Origin: Nymphaea colorata
Lineage: Eukaryota > Streptophyta > Magnoliopsida > Nymphaeales > Nymphaeaceae
NCBI RefSeq assembly: GCF_008831285.2
Contig: NC_045138.2
Coordinates: 13,900,571-13,964,570, forward strand
DNA: 64,000 nucleotides
Direction of reading: 5' to 3'
The notes beneath the pieces are model-generated. The model saw nothing but the letters and a program-made list of their open reading frames with translations, was not told where the DNA came from and searched no databases. The translations under genes and the position numbers were made by a program. Below are positions 1-13,429 of the stretch, one piece after another (the first letter of the stretch is position 1; every line of letters begins with the position of its first letter).

Positions 1-2395
1 GTGTCTATGCAATGAATGAGCTCCCACTTGCCTGAGTTTTGTTCTTTTCCTGTGGCCGTCCATATACATTTCACTGATCCTTCAAGTACTCGTGGCTTCC
101 ATTTCTCTCTCTCTTATCTAGAGTCCATCTGCCAAACTTCAAAACCCAACATCCAGAATCTTATGGGCTGACCCACATGCCCTTATGTCTGCATCTTTGG
201 CTCCTCATTCACACCGCCGAATCTGGACCGTCTGCTTCTCAAGAACAAGCAATCCTGGCCCCCAGATTTGTGATGCCCACGAGCACATGTGTGCTGTATG
301 TAAGACACATTCAATTGTTCACCTTTTTATGGAGCAATGAACCGAATGAGATCTGGTTGATGAACATATGACCACCCAAAAATACAGGTCAGAGGAATAG
401 CAGAGATGACCAATCTTGAAAAAATCAGAGCCAATTAAGGGAAGAAGATGGAGCACAGGCCAGAATATATTATACCTCGATATTGTTTGAGGTCGTGGCC
501 CTTTTTCAGTTGCTGCCATCAAGGAAAGGCCGCAGGCACTTTTCCGGTAACAGCGGCCTTGGGATCGGAGTCCTAAGATATGCTCCGCCACTTGCAGGCG
601 GCTGTCCGGGGAAAGGTTCGGTGCGCCGTTGATCATTGGTGGCACTGCTCTTTAGAGAATGGGATCTAAGTACTAGAACCGAGTACCAAGTACTTTTCCA
701 CCCCCATGCCAAACACACAGCACTGTAGAGGCATCAACAGCACTTGGTAAGACCTACAGTACGCACATTACTGTGTTGTTGTGAATAGAGACTCAATCTC
801 ACAGTTTCCCAGTTCACCCTAAAGGCATTAAGCTCATCAGTCTAATAATAACGAAGCGCCCAACTAATATGCCATCTACTAGCCACTAGACCTGGCTGAT
901 GCACCAAACCCCTCCGAACTAAATATGCATAATCATGGTGAAGTTGGGATCTAATATAAGTCCCAAGAACATTTAAGTATATTTATATGAAGTTTTAGGT
1001 TGTGCCGATCAAATCTTATCCAGGTAAGCATGATCTATGCCGTTATCCACCTTGATTTACCAAAACATTACACAAATTATAGGAGTCATATAACTTCAAT
1101 CATCCCCAAGATCGTGTCAACTCTTTGTGATTGAAAAAACACTTTAGGTCAAGTAACTTTCAACCCAAAACTAGTTTAGTTTATCTAATTAACGATATCA
1201 ATCTCATATACATGGACGAAAACAACTTGTGGAAATGACGTACTAAAAATTTGAACATGCCGCAGAATTAACAAGTCTTGATCAACCACGGCTAGCTATT
1301 AGTAACCCTATGGGTCTGTGTTGTAGGTCGATGAATCCGTCGATCGCGTACGTCAACTTCAGCCATCTTGGACCAACTTATACCAACTTGGTCTTCAAGC
1401 CAGGGAAATTGCCTTGAAATGTCAATTTTTACTGAGCAAGTTGGTTGGGCAAGAAACAAGAAACTAGGGGCTCCGACCCAGATGGGGTGCCAAACCATGG
1501 ACAAGTTGGGAAAGAAAGCTGACCAAAATGGTCGCCATCTGGTGCTTGTGCCTAAGCAATTAAGACTTGACACAATCACGTGACTCCCTAACTTGAAGCC
1601 TACAAGAGGTGAACGATCACCGGAAACCCATTGGACTCAGGTAAAACCCAGACTCAGGCCACTTGGTACCAGTACTCTTTTCCCCGAATATTAAACAGGA
1701 AGACATGGACAGAGGACTGTGAATCTTCTTTGATATCTAAATTAAGTTCACTGACTACATATGAAATGTATTCAAAATTTTCTTATGAAAAATTGAAGAT
1801 GGTCGTGTAATTTCTTAATTGTTTTCTTATTATGTACCGATCACAAGGGTGGTTTCCACTGTGGAGCCGGAAAATGACGTATCCCTGTGGATAGCTTGTG
1901 AAGCAGAGCCTCTGACTTGGAACCGATTGTATATGGGAATGGGAAGAAGACTCATGAGACCCCACATGAGCAACTGACCTAATTGCAAAGGTCACTGTTG
2001 AGCCCTCAGATTAACTTTACCCCAATCCATGGTCCAAGAAACAATTGCCTGACAGACAACTCATGCAACCAGACCAACTTCAACTTGGCCTAGCTGTAGA
2101 CTGCAATATAACTTTCCAAAGCCTCAAAAGGGAGATTAAAAGGATCCTCTAGACAGCTAAGGAATCTGGTTTTGAGCCTTCTTTCCTCAGCTGAATCCAG
2201 ATTATGGTTGATTATGTCTTCTGCTAGGTGGACACAGTTACTGCGTGACACCAACCTGGATTTCATGAACTTGGTCCTGCTTCCCCTTGATAACCAAACA
2301 TCAAGCAGGAACTTCTCAATCCAAAACTGCCATTGCCAGATTTTGGTCCATAGCCAATCATCATCTGCACTCTCTCTCTCTCTTTCTCTTCCCTC
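1..2395. other. Intergenic DNA left of the first RAV gene
   Basis: I see no supportable gene here. Open frames are short (under 110 codons), overlap on both strands and show no recognisable motif. A GC-richer patch at about 480-660 and another at about 1290-1580 look like decayed unique or repeat DNA. The last few hundred bases are presumably distal promoter of the RAV gene that starts at 2689. Confidence 0.5.
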
Positions 2396-2476
2396 TCTTG
2401 GAATTAAGAGGCTAGCTCAAGGGGGATGCACCCGCAACCACTTGAGGGCCACTGGCATCTGATAGGTATCAACTTG
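2396..2476 (+). promoter_or_regulatory. Promoter block shared with the second RAV gene
   Basis: The block aligns with 12113-12199 upstream of the other RAV gene. Shared words occur in the same order: AATTAAGAGG (2402), GGGGGATG (2421), AGGGCCACT (2455) and ATCAACTTG (2468). A CT-rich run precedes the block in both genes. Conservation outside the coding region of two otherwise diverged duplicates suggests retained cis-regulatory DNA. No single factor site is claimed. Confidence 0.6.
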
Positions 2477-2570
2477 TTATATATGGACCCCTCCTACACA
2501 CTATTTCCCCAGGAAAGAAAGCGAATGCCCAATAATTTTCAATTAATACGCACCTTCCTATTCCTTTGCC

Positions 2571-2578
2571 TTATATAG
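2571..2578 (+). promoter_or_regulatory. Candidate TATA box of the first RAV gene
   Basis: TTATATAG lies about 118 bases before the chosen ATG at 2689. The second RAV gene has CATATATG in the same context (about 12280), followed by a similar CT-rich leader. A start about 30 bases downstream would give a leader of roughly 85 bases with no upstream ATG. TATATATGG at about 2477 is an alternative. Confidence 0.55.
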
Positions 2579-2688
2579 ATGTCAATCTCCCCTCCTCATC
2601 TATCGCTCAATCCACAATTTCTTCTTTTCTCGAAACACTTTTCAACGTCATTTCACCATTTCCTGGCAGGTTTTCTGCTAGCTTCTAC

Positions 2689-3852
2689 ATGGCCTGCAAC
2701 ACTAGCATGGAAATATGCAGCCAACTGTCGAGCAATTGCTTCGAGCCCGTCGAATCCATGTCCAGGCTCGAAAGGCTCGGCAGCGGCATCACCACCGCCA
2801 CCACTACCACCACCGCCACGGCCACCAACCTGGTGGTGGACTCTGACACAGGCGAGTCATGGCCACCAACGAGGAAGATCTCGTCCTCCAAGTACAAAGG
2901 AGTCGTGCCGCAGCCCAACGGCCGGTGGGGCGCTCAAATATACGAGAAGCACCACCGCGTCTGGCTCGGCACGTTCGCCACCGAGGCCGAGGCGGCGAGG
3001 ACCTACGACGTCGCGGCGCTCAAGTTCAGGGGCAGAGACGCCATTACCAACTTCAAGGAGTCGTCGGAGGACGAGGTTCAGACGTGGTTCCTCGGTTGGC
3101 ATTCCAAGGCCGAGATCGTCGACATGCTCCGGCGGCACACTTATCAGGACGAGTTCGTGATCGCGAAGCAGAATAGGAAGAGAAACATGACGGCCCTGGG
3201 CGTGACGGCCATGTGCGACGGAGAGCTCCTAGGGCGAGAGGAGCTCTTCAGCAAAGTCATGACGCCGAGCGACGTGGGCCGACTGAACAGGCTGGTGATT
3301 CTGAAGCAGCACGCCGAGAAGTACCTGCCGGCGGCAAAGCGGGAAGGGGTGCTGCTGGCGTTCGAAGACGAAGGCGGGCGAGTGTGGAGGTTCAGGTACT
3401 CATACTGGAAGAGCAGCCATAGCTATGTCTTCACTAGAGGGTGGAGCAAATATGTGAAGGAGAAGAACCTCAGGGCGGGGGACGTGGTGACCTTCGCTAG
3501 GTCCACCGGCGCAGACAAGCTGAACTACATCAGTTGCACCGCGAACCCAGCTGCGCACAAGTTCCACCACATGACATTACACGATAACTACTTAATGTGG
3601 CAGCTCTTCCCCGAAAGAGAGTCTTCACCGCCGCCGCCGCCGCCGGCGCTGCAGCCACCACCGCCACCGACCGTGCCGGTGCCGCTCCAGCAGCCGCAGC
3701 AGAAGTTGGTCAGGCTCTTTGGGGTCGAGCTGGCCAAGACTCCAGAGGTTCATCTTCTCAACAGAAACAACAAAAGGGCGGGTGAGTTGGAGTTGACAAA
3801 GGGTGGGCGCCCTAACAAGCAAAGGGTCCTAGGTTTTTATGTCTCATGTTGA
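2689..3852 (+). CDS. RAV: RAV/TEMPRANILLO-like AP2-B3 transcription factor (copy 1)
   Basis: Intronless gene for a 387-residue nuclear DNA-binding repressor of the RAV family. The family combines an AP2 domain and a B3 domain that bind a bipartite CAACA/CACCTG site; TEM/RAV members repress flowering and growth genes. AP2 spans about 68-122 ([38 protein letters not shown]). B3 spans about 186-282 ([44 protein letters not shown]). The repression motif RLFGV is at 342-346. A threonine-rich stretch (35-46) and a proline-rich stretch (314-333) are low complexity. The frame is open upstream to 2566, but there is no earlier in-frame ATG and the candidate TATA box lies inside that extension. An ILKQ at the B3 entry replaces the VPKQ seen in copy 2. 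Family assignment is certain; orthology to RAV1 or TEM1 specifically is not. Confidence 0.96.
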   Translation: MACNTSMEICSQLSSNCFEPVESMSRLERLGSGITTATTTTTATATNLVVDSDTGESWPPTRKISSSKYKGVVPQPNGRWGAQIYEKHHRVWLGTFATEAEAARTYDVAALKFRGRDAITNFKESSEDEVQTWFLGWHSKAEIVDMLRRHTYQDEFVIAKQNRKRNMTALGVTAMCDGELLGREELFSKVMTPSDVGRLNRLVILKQHAEKYLPAAKREGVLLAFEDEGGRVWRFRYSYWKSSHSYVFTRGWSKYVKEKNLRAGDVVTFARSTGADKLNYISCTANPAAHKFHHMTLHDNYLMWQLFPERESSPPPPPPALQPPPPPTVPVPLQQPQQKLVRLFGVELAKTPEVHLLNRNNKRAGELELTKGGRPNKQRVLGFYVSC

Positions 3853-3906
3853 ATTATTTGTAATAAAATGGGTGCACATGATTTTCAATTTTCTTGCTCG
3901 ATTGCT

Positions 3907-3940
<34 letters not shown>

Positions 3941-4644
3941 CAAGAGTACAGTAATTCCAATGCCCAAAGAAGTTGTGAATTGACGTTAAAGCCGTGCTCC
4001 TATAAAGTCGAGCACTATTAACTTTAATTTTTTGTAAAATTTGAGATACAACAAGGTCATGTGTCACTCTGTCGATCCTTAGCTTTTTGGCATTGACATC
4101 TTGTCATCATAGTCAGTTTTCCATTGAAAATCAGTGTGCTTGAAAAACTTTTAGCTTTACATGTATAAAGACAGAGAGACAGATAATTCATATATATCTT
4201 CTTATTAAATAATCATATTGGTTGAGTATTTGATGAGAAGGTAAAGAGAGGAAGTGCATAACTATGTACATTCAAGAAAAGAAAAAGTACTTCTCTTCAC
4301 ACCACTAGAATGGTGTATTATTATGCTTACTGCTCACATTTCTTTCCTTTCACAGAAACTGATCACCACTATACCCCATACTTTATAAAGAAAAATAATT
4401 CATGGCTGATGACATATATCCATTTACATCCTCGCTTTTACAGTAATACATTGTAATAACCGCATAATGAGATAAACACTAGTCAAAATTTTCATGTTCA
4501 ACAAAAATTAGGTTGAATATATAGCGGCGCCCGGATCTTTATCTTAATCATTTGTCTTTGCCGCACTCAAATAACTCTCTTTTCTATCTACTTCAAACTT
4601 TGAGTACTGAACTAGATGAGAGATCAAATTGTTTCATGTTCTTA

Positions 4645-4773
<129 letters not shown>

Positions 4774-7278
4774 AAACATGGGCAAGTTCCAAAAAAAGTG
4801 AAAAAGATACACAAGGCCTTAAATAAGAAGACATGGTAAACACACAAAAGAAACAAGTTAGGTGTGCGCTGCAGGGGCCAATATAAAATCTTTTTCAGTA
4901 GCAACTTGCAAGAGCTGTCCAGGCTTTGTACCTGCTGTAGCAGATCCAACACATGGGTTGTTGCATACATCACGAAGCCATATTCTCTTTTCAAAATAAA
5001 TTGAAAACTCGGATCTGAGCTTTTCAATGAATCTGCATTATCGGATGCATGATTTCAACCAAATAATGCGCAAATAAAGTCGCTGCTTCGTCCCAATGAT
5101 TAATTTTCTTAGGAAAAATTAAGACGAAAAATATGTGAGCGCCAAACAATAATTAGTTGGGACATGAAAAGTTATTGGAAATCATGTTTCATGTGGTAGA
5201 CAAGACGAACTGTAGATTACGTCTCTCATGGGGACGCGGTTTTTTGCATGACAATATTTGTCTACCATGTGGGGGACTTGTACTCTAATCAGATCTGGTG
5301 CCATCAAATTCCTTTTTTTATCTTTTTTTGGGTACAATCAGATCTGGAATTGGGAGATCCATTATCAGGTACATGATTTTTTTTTTATAAAGTAATAGAT
5401 ATTTTAGACACTTTTTTAATTTTTTATTTTAATATAGTTATTTTGATCATTATGCACCACACCCCTGACTAAAACCTGCGGTTGGGGACGAGCTTTGGCA
5501 CAACGGTACACAAAACTTGGTTTGACCACTGGTACAATTAGTTTGAAAATGAGACCGAATGTTCACTTCTTCTTCTTCTTCTTCTTCTTTTTTCTTTTGA
5601 GACTTCATCAATTTTTGAGTAAAAGAAATTGTCGTTGAAGGAAAATATTTCAGAGGGATAAAAGCAGGTGAATGAGTAAGAAAAGAAAAGTAGAAAGGTC
5701 GGAAAATGAGATTGGTTTATATAGAAGTTTGAAATCTAGAGGCTCTGAGATTTCATAAATGCACTAGTCTTGGAAAATCATTTCCTATTTGAGCAACGAT
5801 TTCTTACTTCTGGTTAACAATCCATGGATAATTGACAATGAGCGGTACTCCACAAGCTTCAGCCGCAAGTCGTATTTCATTAATCAAACTATCACATCAT
5901 GTGAGCCGTCGTTTCCGCGTGCATACGAAGGAACTCGACCGAGAGAGAAGGTTGAAGAGTTTTGCCAAACGGTAAAGCGTCTCTCATGGGCAATAAATAT
6001 GATTAATTTTTGAAGTAGATTTATGAGACACTTACATAATGTATGTCTCTAACAGTGTGAATCTACCATACCTTTGAGGAATATTCATAAGATATTATGT
6101 CATATTCTTAAGACAGATTCACGGAACAGGAAGAAACTGTTCTCATTACTCAATCTCCAATTGATTGATGATTTCCTTCTCTGTTTATCACATGCATGCA
6201 GATGCATGTGTGTGTGTGAGTGCATGCACATGTTCGTGTTGGTGCGAGCACATGCATAACGTCGTGCCTACACAAAGGCGAAATGGCTAAATTCTAAAAC
6301 TGAGGTGTTTGGGTTGGACCCCAGTATTTGGCGTTTTATAAAACTCTACAAAATGTTGTGCAGTTTGTAATTATGTGCATAAAATGAATTGGCGTGACAT
6401 ATCTTTATTTGGGAGGGAAAAGAGCCTTGGGAAAACAAAATTTACTACCTAGATGCACTATCATTTTCCCCTTAGCCAAACGCTAGAACATCCTAACTGG
6501 TTATTATTATATTATGTTCATCCTCGCTATGTCAAACGATCCATCATAGCTTTCTTACGACAATCATCGAGGTGCCAATACTCCAAAACATGTTCTGGAC
6601 ATCTCTTACCTCGAGTTTTCTGTATCATTTGTATTCGGTCTGCCTTTATGTTTCTTGTGCCTAGCCAGCGTACTACTGTCGGAATTTTCCTATTAGAACC
6701 AATGTCACTATTTTTTCAACAAGTTGTACAAAAGGTTTTACTATATACTTCAAGTAAAACATGTTTCATACTTTACAAATAGTCATGCATCCTTTTTTTT
6801 TTTTTTAATCATGAGGAGTACATGTTAAATGACCAGACCAATATTTGGTAAGCCCGGGGCCATGGCCTCTTCTTAGGTTTTGGAAAAAAAAGAAAAATTA
6901 CACTTATAATTAAAAAAAAAATATTATTTGATCATTGTAGATATTTCAAAAAGTATTGTTCGGCCCTATACAAAATATGAAAATGGGATTCACTCTTTGT
7001 AAAAAAAAAAGAAAAAAAATCTATTTCTGCCCCTGATACCACCTACCCTAAAATGAACCTGTCTACACGGGGCGGGGCCGCCTTGCCTCGGGCCAAGACA
7101 AGCCCATAGACAGTTTTGTTGTACGAAAAAGGCAGGGTAAAGGGTTGCTCCAAATATCTCCTGCTCCCCACAGGGGCGTCCAGCAATTACAGTTTTACAA
7201 GAGCCAATGGAGCCTACAGTCAGGCCCACATAATTTCTTTTGTTTAAACATGGCTTCCTCTATATAATTTAGGTTATC

Positions 7279-7322
7279 ATATATATATATATATATATGT
7301 AGAGAGAGAGAGAGAGAGAGAG
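7279..7322. repeat. Compound microsatellite (AT)n(GA)n
   Basis: About 10 AT units, a short GTA spacer and about 11 GA units. This is a smaller version of the array at 4645, in the same order. Confidence 0.93.
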
Positions 7323-9009
7323 TCCAATTTAATTGGATTGATATGTCACAAAGTAGTAACAGGGATGACTGGTGCAATTGAAATGGGAAATCAAGGAAAC
7401 ACAAGTTGCTAACTTCGCTTTAGCTGCCACTGAGACTCGATACATGGTATGGCGAGAAATTATTTGAGCTGCCATCAAACAGTAAGAAGATGTACAATTG
7501 GTAATAATTGAATCTTGTCATATTTTGCAATAATTTCCTAATAAGTGCATGTGGGAGGGGGCACTCTTTTTATGCTCTCCTATGAAGAGTAAGACCCATA
7601 ACAAATAATCACCTCCCCATATAAGGAAGAAGGGGATGTTCAGTGATCAAATGACCAAGAAGCCCCTGGGTTAAATCGAAGAGACCCTATTAAAGGCAAA
7701 AAAAAAAAAAGGGAAAAAAAGTTTTTTTTTTTTTTTTAATGTTTTGTAAAACACTTGGAACACTTTTTCTCATAAATAACCATCCCACAAGATTGTGAGC
7801 AAATATAATGTGCTCTCCCGAGATTAATTTATCGCCATGAAAGAAAAGATAAGGATATGATATAATAATATTGATGATGTGACTCTTTCCCTAATAAAAA
7901 AAAGTGGACCATGCTTGGCATGCCCTTCTACTGAAAGATTGACGGGTTCACAGAAAATGAACTTGGAGAGGTCTAGGTTAACCAAGTGGGCTAGATAGAA
8001 TATGGTCCGAATGAACACGGAGGGCCTACTGCTGGGCTCAGGTCCGACAGACCGACCCCATTGAGCCGGTCGTCCTGTAATAGCCAGGGTCAGGACTGGG
8101 CCCGGTTACTAAAAGAACCCAATGCTTTGTAAGGACCGATCTGCTAGGCCTAATCCTGGCGAAACAGCCTGGTTTCTGTAGGCCCATTTCCCTTTTTCTT
8201 TTCCTATCATAAATTCTTTTAAAACGTCAGCCATTTTGGTATATAAATTTGAATGGAATTTAAAAAGGATCATCAAAGTCCAGGTGCCGTTGGTCAAATA
8301 TTTTTAACTTATAATTTTTCATGTTTGTTATTACTATTTAATAATCGTCATAAATCACTGTTATGTTTTGCTAACGCACTTATTTAATCTCTCTAATAAT
8401 TAAAAAATTTCTGATTCGATTCATTTCTGCTGACTTTGTGACTTTATATCAGCAACTAATCTAAACTCTGACTATTGCAATAAATCTTATAACATTTGGC
8501 AGCAACTAATATTGATCGATCAAAATGCAACGGAGAAAAGAGAAATGGGATATTGCAAATATGATCAACGATATATGTATGAACAACGTGAAACAAAAGT
8601 TTATTTTTAATTTATGGCTTGAGATCAAGTGTTGCAATAAAATGTTCCATGAAAAAAGGCTTCTTGATACTTTTAAATATTATATACGCTAGCTTATGTT
8701 ACAAAATAAAACTGGCTGCTTGGGGATAGGCCACATGCCTTTATTATCATACGGTAGCGTATATCGCCACTCAGTTTTAATCAGCAGTTAATATTTGGTA
8801 TTTTTTATGGTTATGTGTTCAGGAAGGTCAATTCAAATTGACTGGATCTGTTTGCGTTTAGATCCAAATTAGGATCAAACAGAGATATCGTAGTATGGAT
8901 CCATTTTGTAATAGAATGGAGTCTGAATCCAATTAATTTGCACCCCCTGCTAGTCATATTTATACCTGGCTGCCTCAGGAAAAGGTGAAGTTGTGATGCA
9001 AGCTGAACT

Positions 9010-9430
9010 AAGGATTTCAGTGGATCCGATTCGGAACTAATCTCCGACCAAACTGTTTTTAAAAGTTTGTAAGAAATGACATGCATTCGGCTTTGAATCC
9101 GGTTTTAAATAAATATCTGATTGGACAACGGACATGAATACAGTTTTAGAAGAACATATATTCCATATCGAATACCAATACATTTTGATAGTCGGTTCTT
9201 AACGTATCAGTACGCATGCAATTCAGGTTTGGTTAGTTGTGTACTCAAAAGTTAGATTTGGATTTGGATGTGAATTCGAAAATCAAATTCAGATTATGAG
9301 TTTAAAGAATGAGACTTGGATATGATACAGACTTTTTTCCCGTTCTTATTTGAATCCGAATATGTGATCATCCCATAACTTAGATACGGTAAAGGGTCCG
9401 TCTGGCTTGATCTGATCCATTAACATCCCT
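9010..9430. mobile_element. Decayed hAT-like element relic
   Basis: The stretch is rich in GATTCGGA/GAATCCGAA-type words and ends with CCATTAACATCCCT, which resembles the 3' end (GTTGACATCCCTA) of the intact element at 15031-19282. The left end and target duplication could not be found. No coding capacity is visible. It is probably an old non-autonomous copy of the same family. Confidence 0.45.
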
Positions 9431-12112
9431 CAACAGAATCTGCATTAAGGCGACGACCTAAAGCCCAAAAATCTACAGCAACCATGAATATAAATGGGTT
9501 GGTCTCGGGGCGAAGCAAAGATTGGTTTTTTTCAAAATTTTAAAAACTGTGAAAATTTTCTTAAAGGGGCTGACTATATTTTTTAAGCTGGCTCCTTGAT
9601 TGGATCTTATTGACCTGCTGACATCCTCCAAACAGTGGCAGAGCTAAAAAATTTTTTTTATTAAGGAGCATTAATATTTAAATTTCAAACATTAAGATGC
9701 TCTCGCATGTTTTAAAAAATGTTAAAAAAAAGAGAAAATATTAGTACATAAATAATGCAAATTTATAGCAACAGCAACAGATTAGAGAGACTTATTTTGG
9801 ATCCATGTGTATCTTGGACCAAATCAGCTCTCTTCGGATCACTTAATGGGATCTGGATTTGGATCTGTGACTTGATATCAGATTGGGTAGTTTTCAAGAT
9901 TTTAAGTACTAAGTTTGGCCGCTACAAACATTGTGAGATTAATACCAATTACCTTAGGCTTAGGTCCAATTCCAGCCCGACCCAATTAGAAATGGTCTCT
10001 TAATCAAGCCTGGCTACTGATCCGATTTCACTTTGTAGGTCGGTTGTCAAAGGCACGTGACTTGAGTGCCCCCAATTATTTGTCCGCAACCAGCCTCATA
10101 ACCTTTTAAAATTTCCACGTGAGTGCCTTCAATTATTCGTTTATTCACATCTGGTGGTGTTGTTAAGCACTAAGAATTCCTGAAACAATGAGTGATGTCC
10201 ATGAATCGAGAACTGGAATTCCCTTGAAAAGACGGGCTGAGAAAGGGAAGGTGAGTGACGGGCGCTCTCTTCTCGCCATCCAAACACGTACTTGCTTTAG
10301 TACATGTGGTGGAAAACATTTCCCATTTCGAGAACTACTTTACCGAGAAAAGGACGAGCTGCGCGGTGGAAGTTTCCCAGATTTGGCGTATATTCCCTTG
10401 GACAAAAAGAGGTGTTTGTCAAACACAATTGAAGACGTCAAATTGAACGAAAATGACAAAACCCGGCTCCCCCTTATCTTGTGGTCTGTGGAGATCAAAT
10501 CGTCCGTGGATCTGCCCTCTTGAATGGTCACCATGCCATCCATAAATTCCAGCATGCCATCATACCCATGCATGGTCAAATCACAATGAATAATGCCAAT
10601 ATATGTATATATACACATCACGTGGACATCATAAAGGAACAAATATTACCTTTTTTCTTATCCACCACCACCAGCACCATCATCATCATTTATCTTTACC
10701 ATCATCCTCATAAGCTAAGGAAGCCACTCTTTGGCGTCCCAGGGGTTGAAACATGCTTGATGAGCCTTGAAGAAGATACATGTTTCATTTTTGTGATGCC
10801 ATGGCCGTGCATGCATGGCTGGATTTCATGGAGGAAAGACGGATGCATGGCTGCCCACGAAGCATCATCCTCGCGATCATACGTTACCATGGCACAGAAC
10901 AGAGACGTATTCTCTTATAACTTCTGATCGTGTTACATATTTATACGTTTGGCAAAGGACATCATCCTGTAGATAAAACCATAGAAAGAAAGAAAGAAAT
11001 CACTTGGGCTCACAGAATTTATAACCAAACCAAAAAAAAAAAAGTTCCGCGTCCTGTATCAGATGAATGGCAGCAATATCGGAATCCCAATCGCAACTAG
11101 GTTCGTTAATGAAGATCACTGATGATGGTAGCGAAAATAAGAAAAGTGTTTTGATCATTGCAGCTAGAAGTATATATATTCCTCTGAGATATTACGTTTC
11201 ATTTTCGTGCACGCACAGTTGAAAAACAGGAAACTGCATTCAAATGGCGACCCCATCTTCAAAGATTTAAAGATCTCAGAGTATATAAACTAGTGGACTG
11301 CAGCAGTAGCAGAAGCCACCACGAAAAGGAGAGCAATGATGTAATAGCAATAACAATATTTAATGTCATATTAAAATATTGCGAGAGTTATATTTTCTCG
11401 CAGATCACACTTGCTTTATTATCATATTGCATTTAAATTATGTGTACATACCTAATGTGAAACATGATGACGACAAATTGGCACGTTGTTGCTGAATGAG
11501 AAGACGTGACAGATTGGCATTTTCGCTTTGAAATTCAGAGGAGAAGGGAGAAAAAAAAATCTAAGCATCAATGATGATCTTGTTAAGTATTCTTCACCTT
11601 TCATTGGTTCTAGGCCCACTTTATTCTTTCATTTGAAAATACCCTTGGAATTTTCTTAATTTGTGAAGAAAAAGGTGTTGGCCTAGAGAGTTCATGGAAA
11701 CAGAAAATTTTCAACTATATATATCTATATGTATTGCAGGAAGAAGAATTCTACACTTGCTTCAGCCTAGTAGTAAGGAAATTAAATTATATTTTGTATG
11801 TCAAAACTCACACATCCTTCATCTTGACTATGTTAAACTGACTCATCTGCATGGCCAGGTGCTCCTGGAGCTCTTCCTAAATCCTAAAACAACCTAGCTA
11901 TCATAAAACCTAACCAAGCCTACAAACACTTGCTGAGCTTAGCCAAGCAACCAAATCGAGTCAAATCCGCTACCGACCCGGTCAATTGGCCTCGGCACGA
12001 AAACCATTGGCTTCGATCTAGGCGGCTCGTCCGGCCAATGGCGATCTGCCACCTAATCTATCTCTCTCTCACTTTCACACACAAACTCACACTTTCTCTC
12101 TCTTATCTGGAT

Positions 12113-12199
12113 TCCTCAAATTAAGAGGGGGTAGCATAGGGGGGATGAATCTAGAGTGTCCAAAGGGCCACTCACTCTCATGAGAGGATGATCAACTTG
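12113..12199 (+). promoter_or_regulatory. Promoter block shared with the first RAV gene
   Basis: Counterpart of 2396-2476. Shared words are AATTAAGAGG (12119), GGGGGATG (12140), AGGGCCACT (12164) and ATCAACTTG (12191). In this copy the block lies about 80-170 bases before the candidate TATA box. Confidence 0.6.
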
Positions 12200-12279
12200 C
12201 TTCAAAGGTCCCACCCCTCATAACATGCCCCAAATTAGAAAATAATAGCCAAGAATTATTAATAAATGCCCACCTTTAC

Positions 12280-12287
12280 CATATATG
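12280..12287 (+). promoter_or_regulatory. Candidate TATA box of the second RAV gene
   Basis: CATATATG about 190 bases before the chosen ATG at 12473. It matches the position and flanks of the box at 2571 in copy 1. The in-frame ATG at 12266 lies upstream of this box and so is unlikely to be in the mRNA. Confidence 0.55.
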
Positions 12288-12428
12288 GACACTCCCTCTC
12301 ACCTATTTTTTGTGACATATCTCCTCCTCCTTGGATCTTTCCTTCTGCCCATTTCTCCCTTCCTTCCCCTGCTTACATATACATATATATTCAGAGAGCA
12401 CCGCAAAGAGGGAGATATATATATATAT

Positions 12429-12476
12429 ATGTATATATTAATATATACACCACTAAGCTTGCCGACTCGGCCATGA
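12429..12476 (+). other. Small upstream ORF overlapping the RAV start
   Basis: A 15-codon frame starts at an ATG inside the AT repeat of the leader and stops at the TGA of the sequence ATGA at 12473-12476, where the main ORF starts. Start and stop therefore overlap. If the leader begins near 12310, this is the only upstream ORF and could lower or couple translation of the RAV protein. Function is inferred only. Confidence 0.5.
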
Positions 12477-13429
12477 GGGGGCCGAAGAAACCCCGTAAGC
12501 TTGCCGTATCGGAACCTGACTCGGCGGCGTTATGTAGCGCAACAGGAAAGCTGCCATCCTCTCGGTACAAAGGGGTCGTTCCGCAGCCCAATGGCAGGTG
12601 GGGAGCGCAGATATACGAGAGGCACCAGAGGATCTGGCTGGGAACCTTCCAGACCGAGACGGAGGCGGCAAGGACCTACGACATAGCTGCACTCAAGTTC
12701 AGAGGCAAGGACGCGGCGGTCAACATTCTAAGCGTATCGGGGCAGAATGAGACGGAGGCCTGGTTCCTCGACTCGCACTCCAAGGCGGTGATCGTCGACA
12801 TGCTCCGGAAGAACACATACGACGACGAGCTGTCCATGGCGAAGGCGAGCCGCGTCGATGGCCGGACGCCGTCCCGGGCGAGACGGGACGGGTTGGCGAT
12901 GAACGGGGAGAGGGAGGAGCTGTTCGAGAAGGTGCTGACTCCCAGCGACGTGGGCAAGCTGAACAGGCTGGTCGTGCCGAAGCAGCACGCCGAGAAGTAT
13001 TTTTCGGCGTCCGCCGGCCGGAGGCACGAGGCCATGCTGCTGAACTTCGAGGATGAAGGTGGCCGGGTTTGGAGGTTCAGGTACTCCTACTGGAACAGCA
13101 GCCAGAGCTACGTGCTGACGAAGGGATGGTGCAGGTTCGTGAAGGAGAAGAACCTGAAGGCGGGGGACGTTGTGACCTTTGGTAAGTCAAAAGGTCCGGA
13201 GAGGATCAATTTCGTAGGGTGGAGGCACGGCGTGATGCGAGCCAACGCGCATCCTGCACAGCCACCGTGGGACTGCACCATCCGGCCGCCTCAACGGCCG
13301 GCCAAGTTGGTCCGGCTCTTTGGCGTCGACCTGCCAAGAACAACCGATGCTCCTGGAGGTGGCTGTGGTGAGAGCATCGTGGGTTTAGAGATGGTGAGAA
13401 GTAGCCGCTACCACGACCAAAGCTGTTAG
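12473..13429 (+). CDS. RAV: RAV/TEMPRANILLO-like AP2-B3 transcription factor (copy 2)
   Basis: Intronless gene for a 318-residue RAV-family repressor, paralogous to the gene at 2689. AP2 spans about 31-86 ([41 protein letters not shown]). B3 spans about 150-250 ([23 protein letters not shown], split as [12 protein letters not shown] plus [46 protein letters not shown]). RLFGV, the B3-family repression motif, is at 281-285. I start at MRGPKK because the frame's earlier ATG (12266) precedes the candidate TATA box and would encode an isoleucine-tyrosine run from an AT repeat. Copy 2 lacks the N-terminal threonine run and the long proline run of copy 1 and keeps the canonical B3 entry. Confidence 0.96.
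   Translation: MRGPKKPRKLAVSEPDSAALCSATGKLPSSRYKGVVPQPNGRWGAQIYERHQRIWLGTFQTETEAARTYDIAALKFRGKDAAVNILSVSGQNETEAWFLDSHSKAVIVDMLRKNTYDDELSMAKASRVDGRTPSRARRDGLAMNGEREELFEKVLTPSDVGKLNRLVVPKQHAEKYFSASAGRRHEAMLLNFEDEGGRVWRFRYSYWNSSQSYVLTKGWCRFVKEKNLKAGDVVTFGKSKGPERINFVGWRHGVMRANAHPAQPPWDCTIRPPQRPAKLVRLFGVDLPRTTDAPGGGCGESIVGLEMVRSSRYHDQSC

Noticed and set aside
2566-2688. 41-codon upstream extension of RAV copy 1
   Set aside because: It lacks an ATG, and the candidate TATA box lies within it, so it is not translated.
10188-10927. Two overlapping + strand frames of 111 and 148 codons
   Set aside because: No family motif, overlap in different frames, and a stretch of ATC/CCA repeats; no splice or promoter support.
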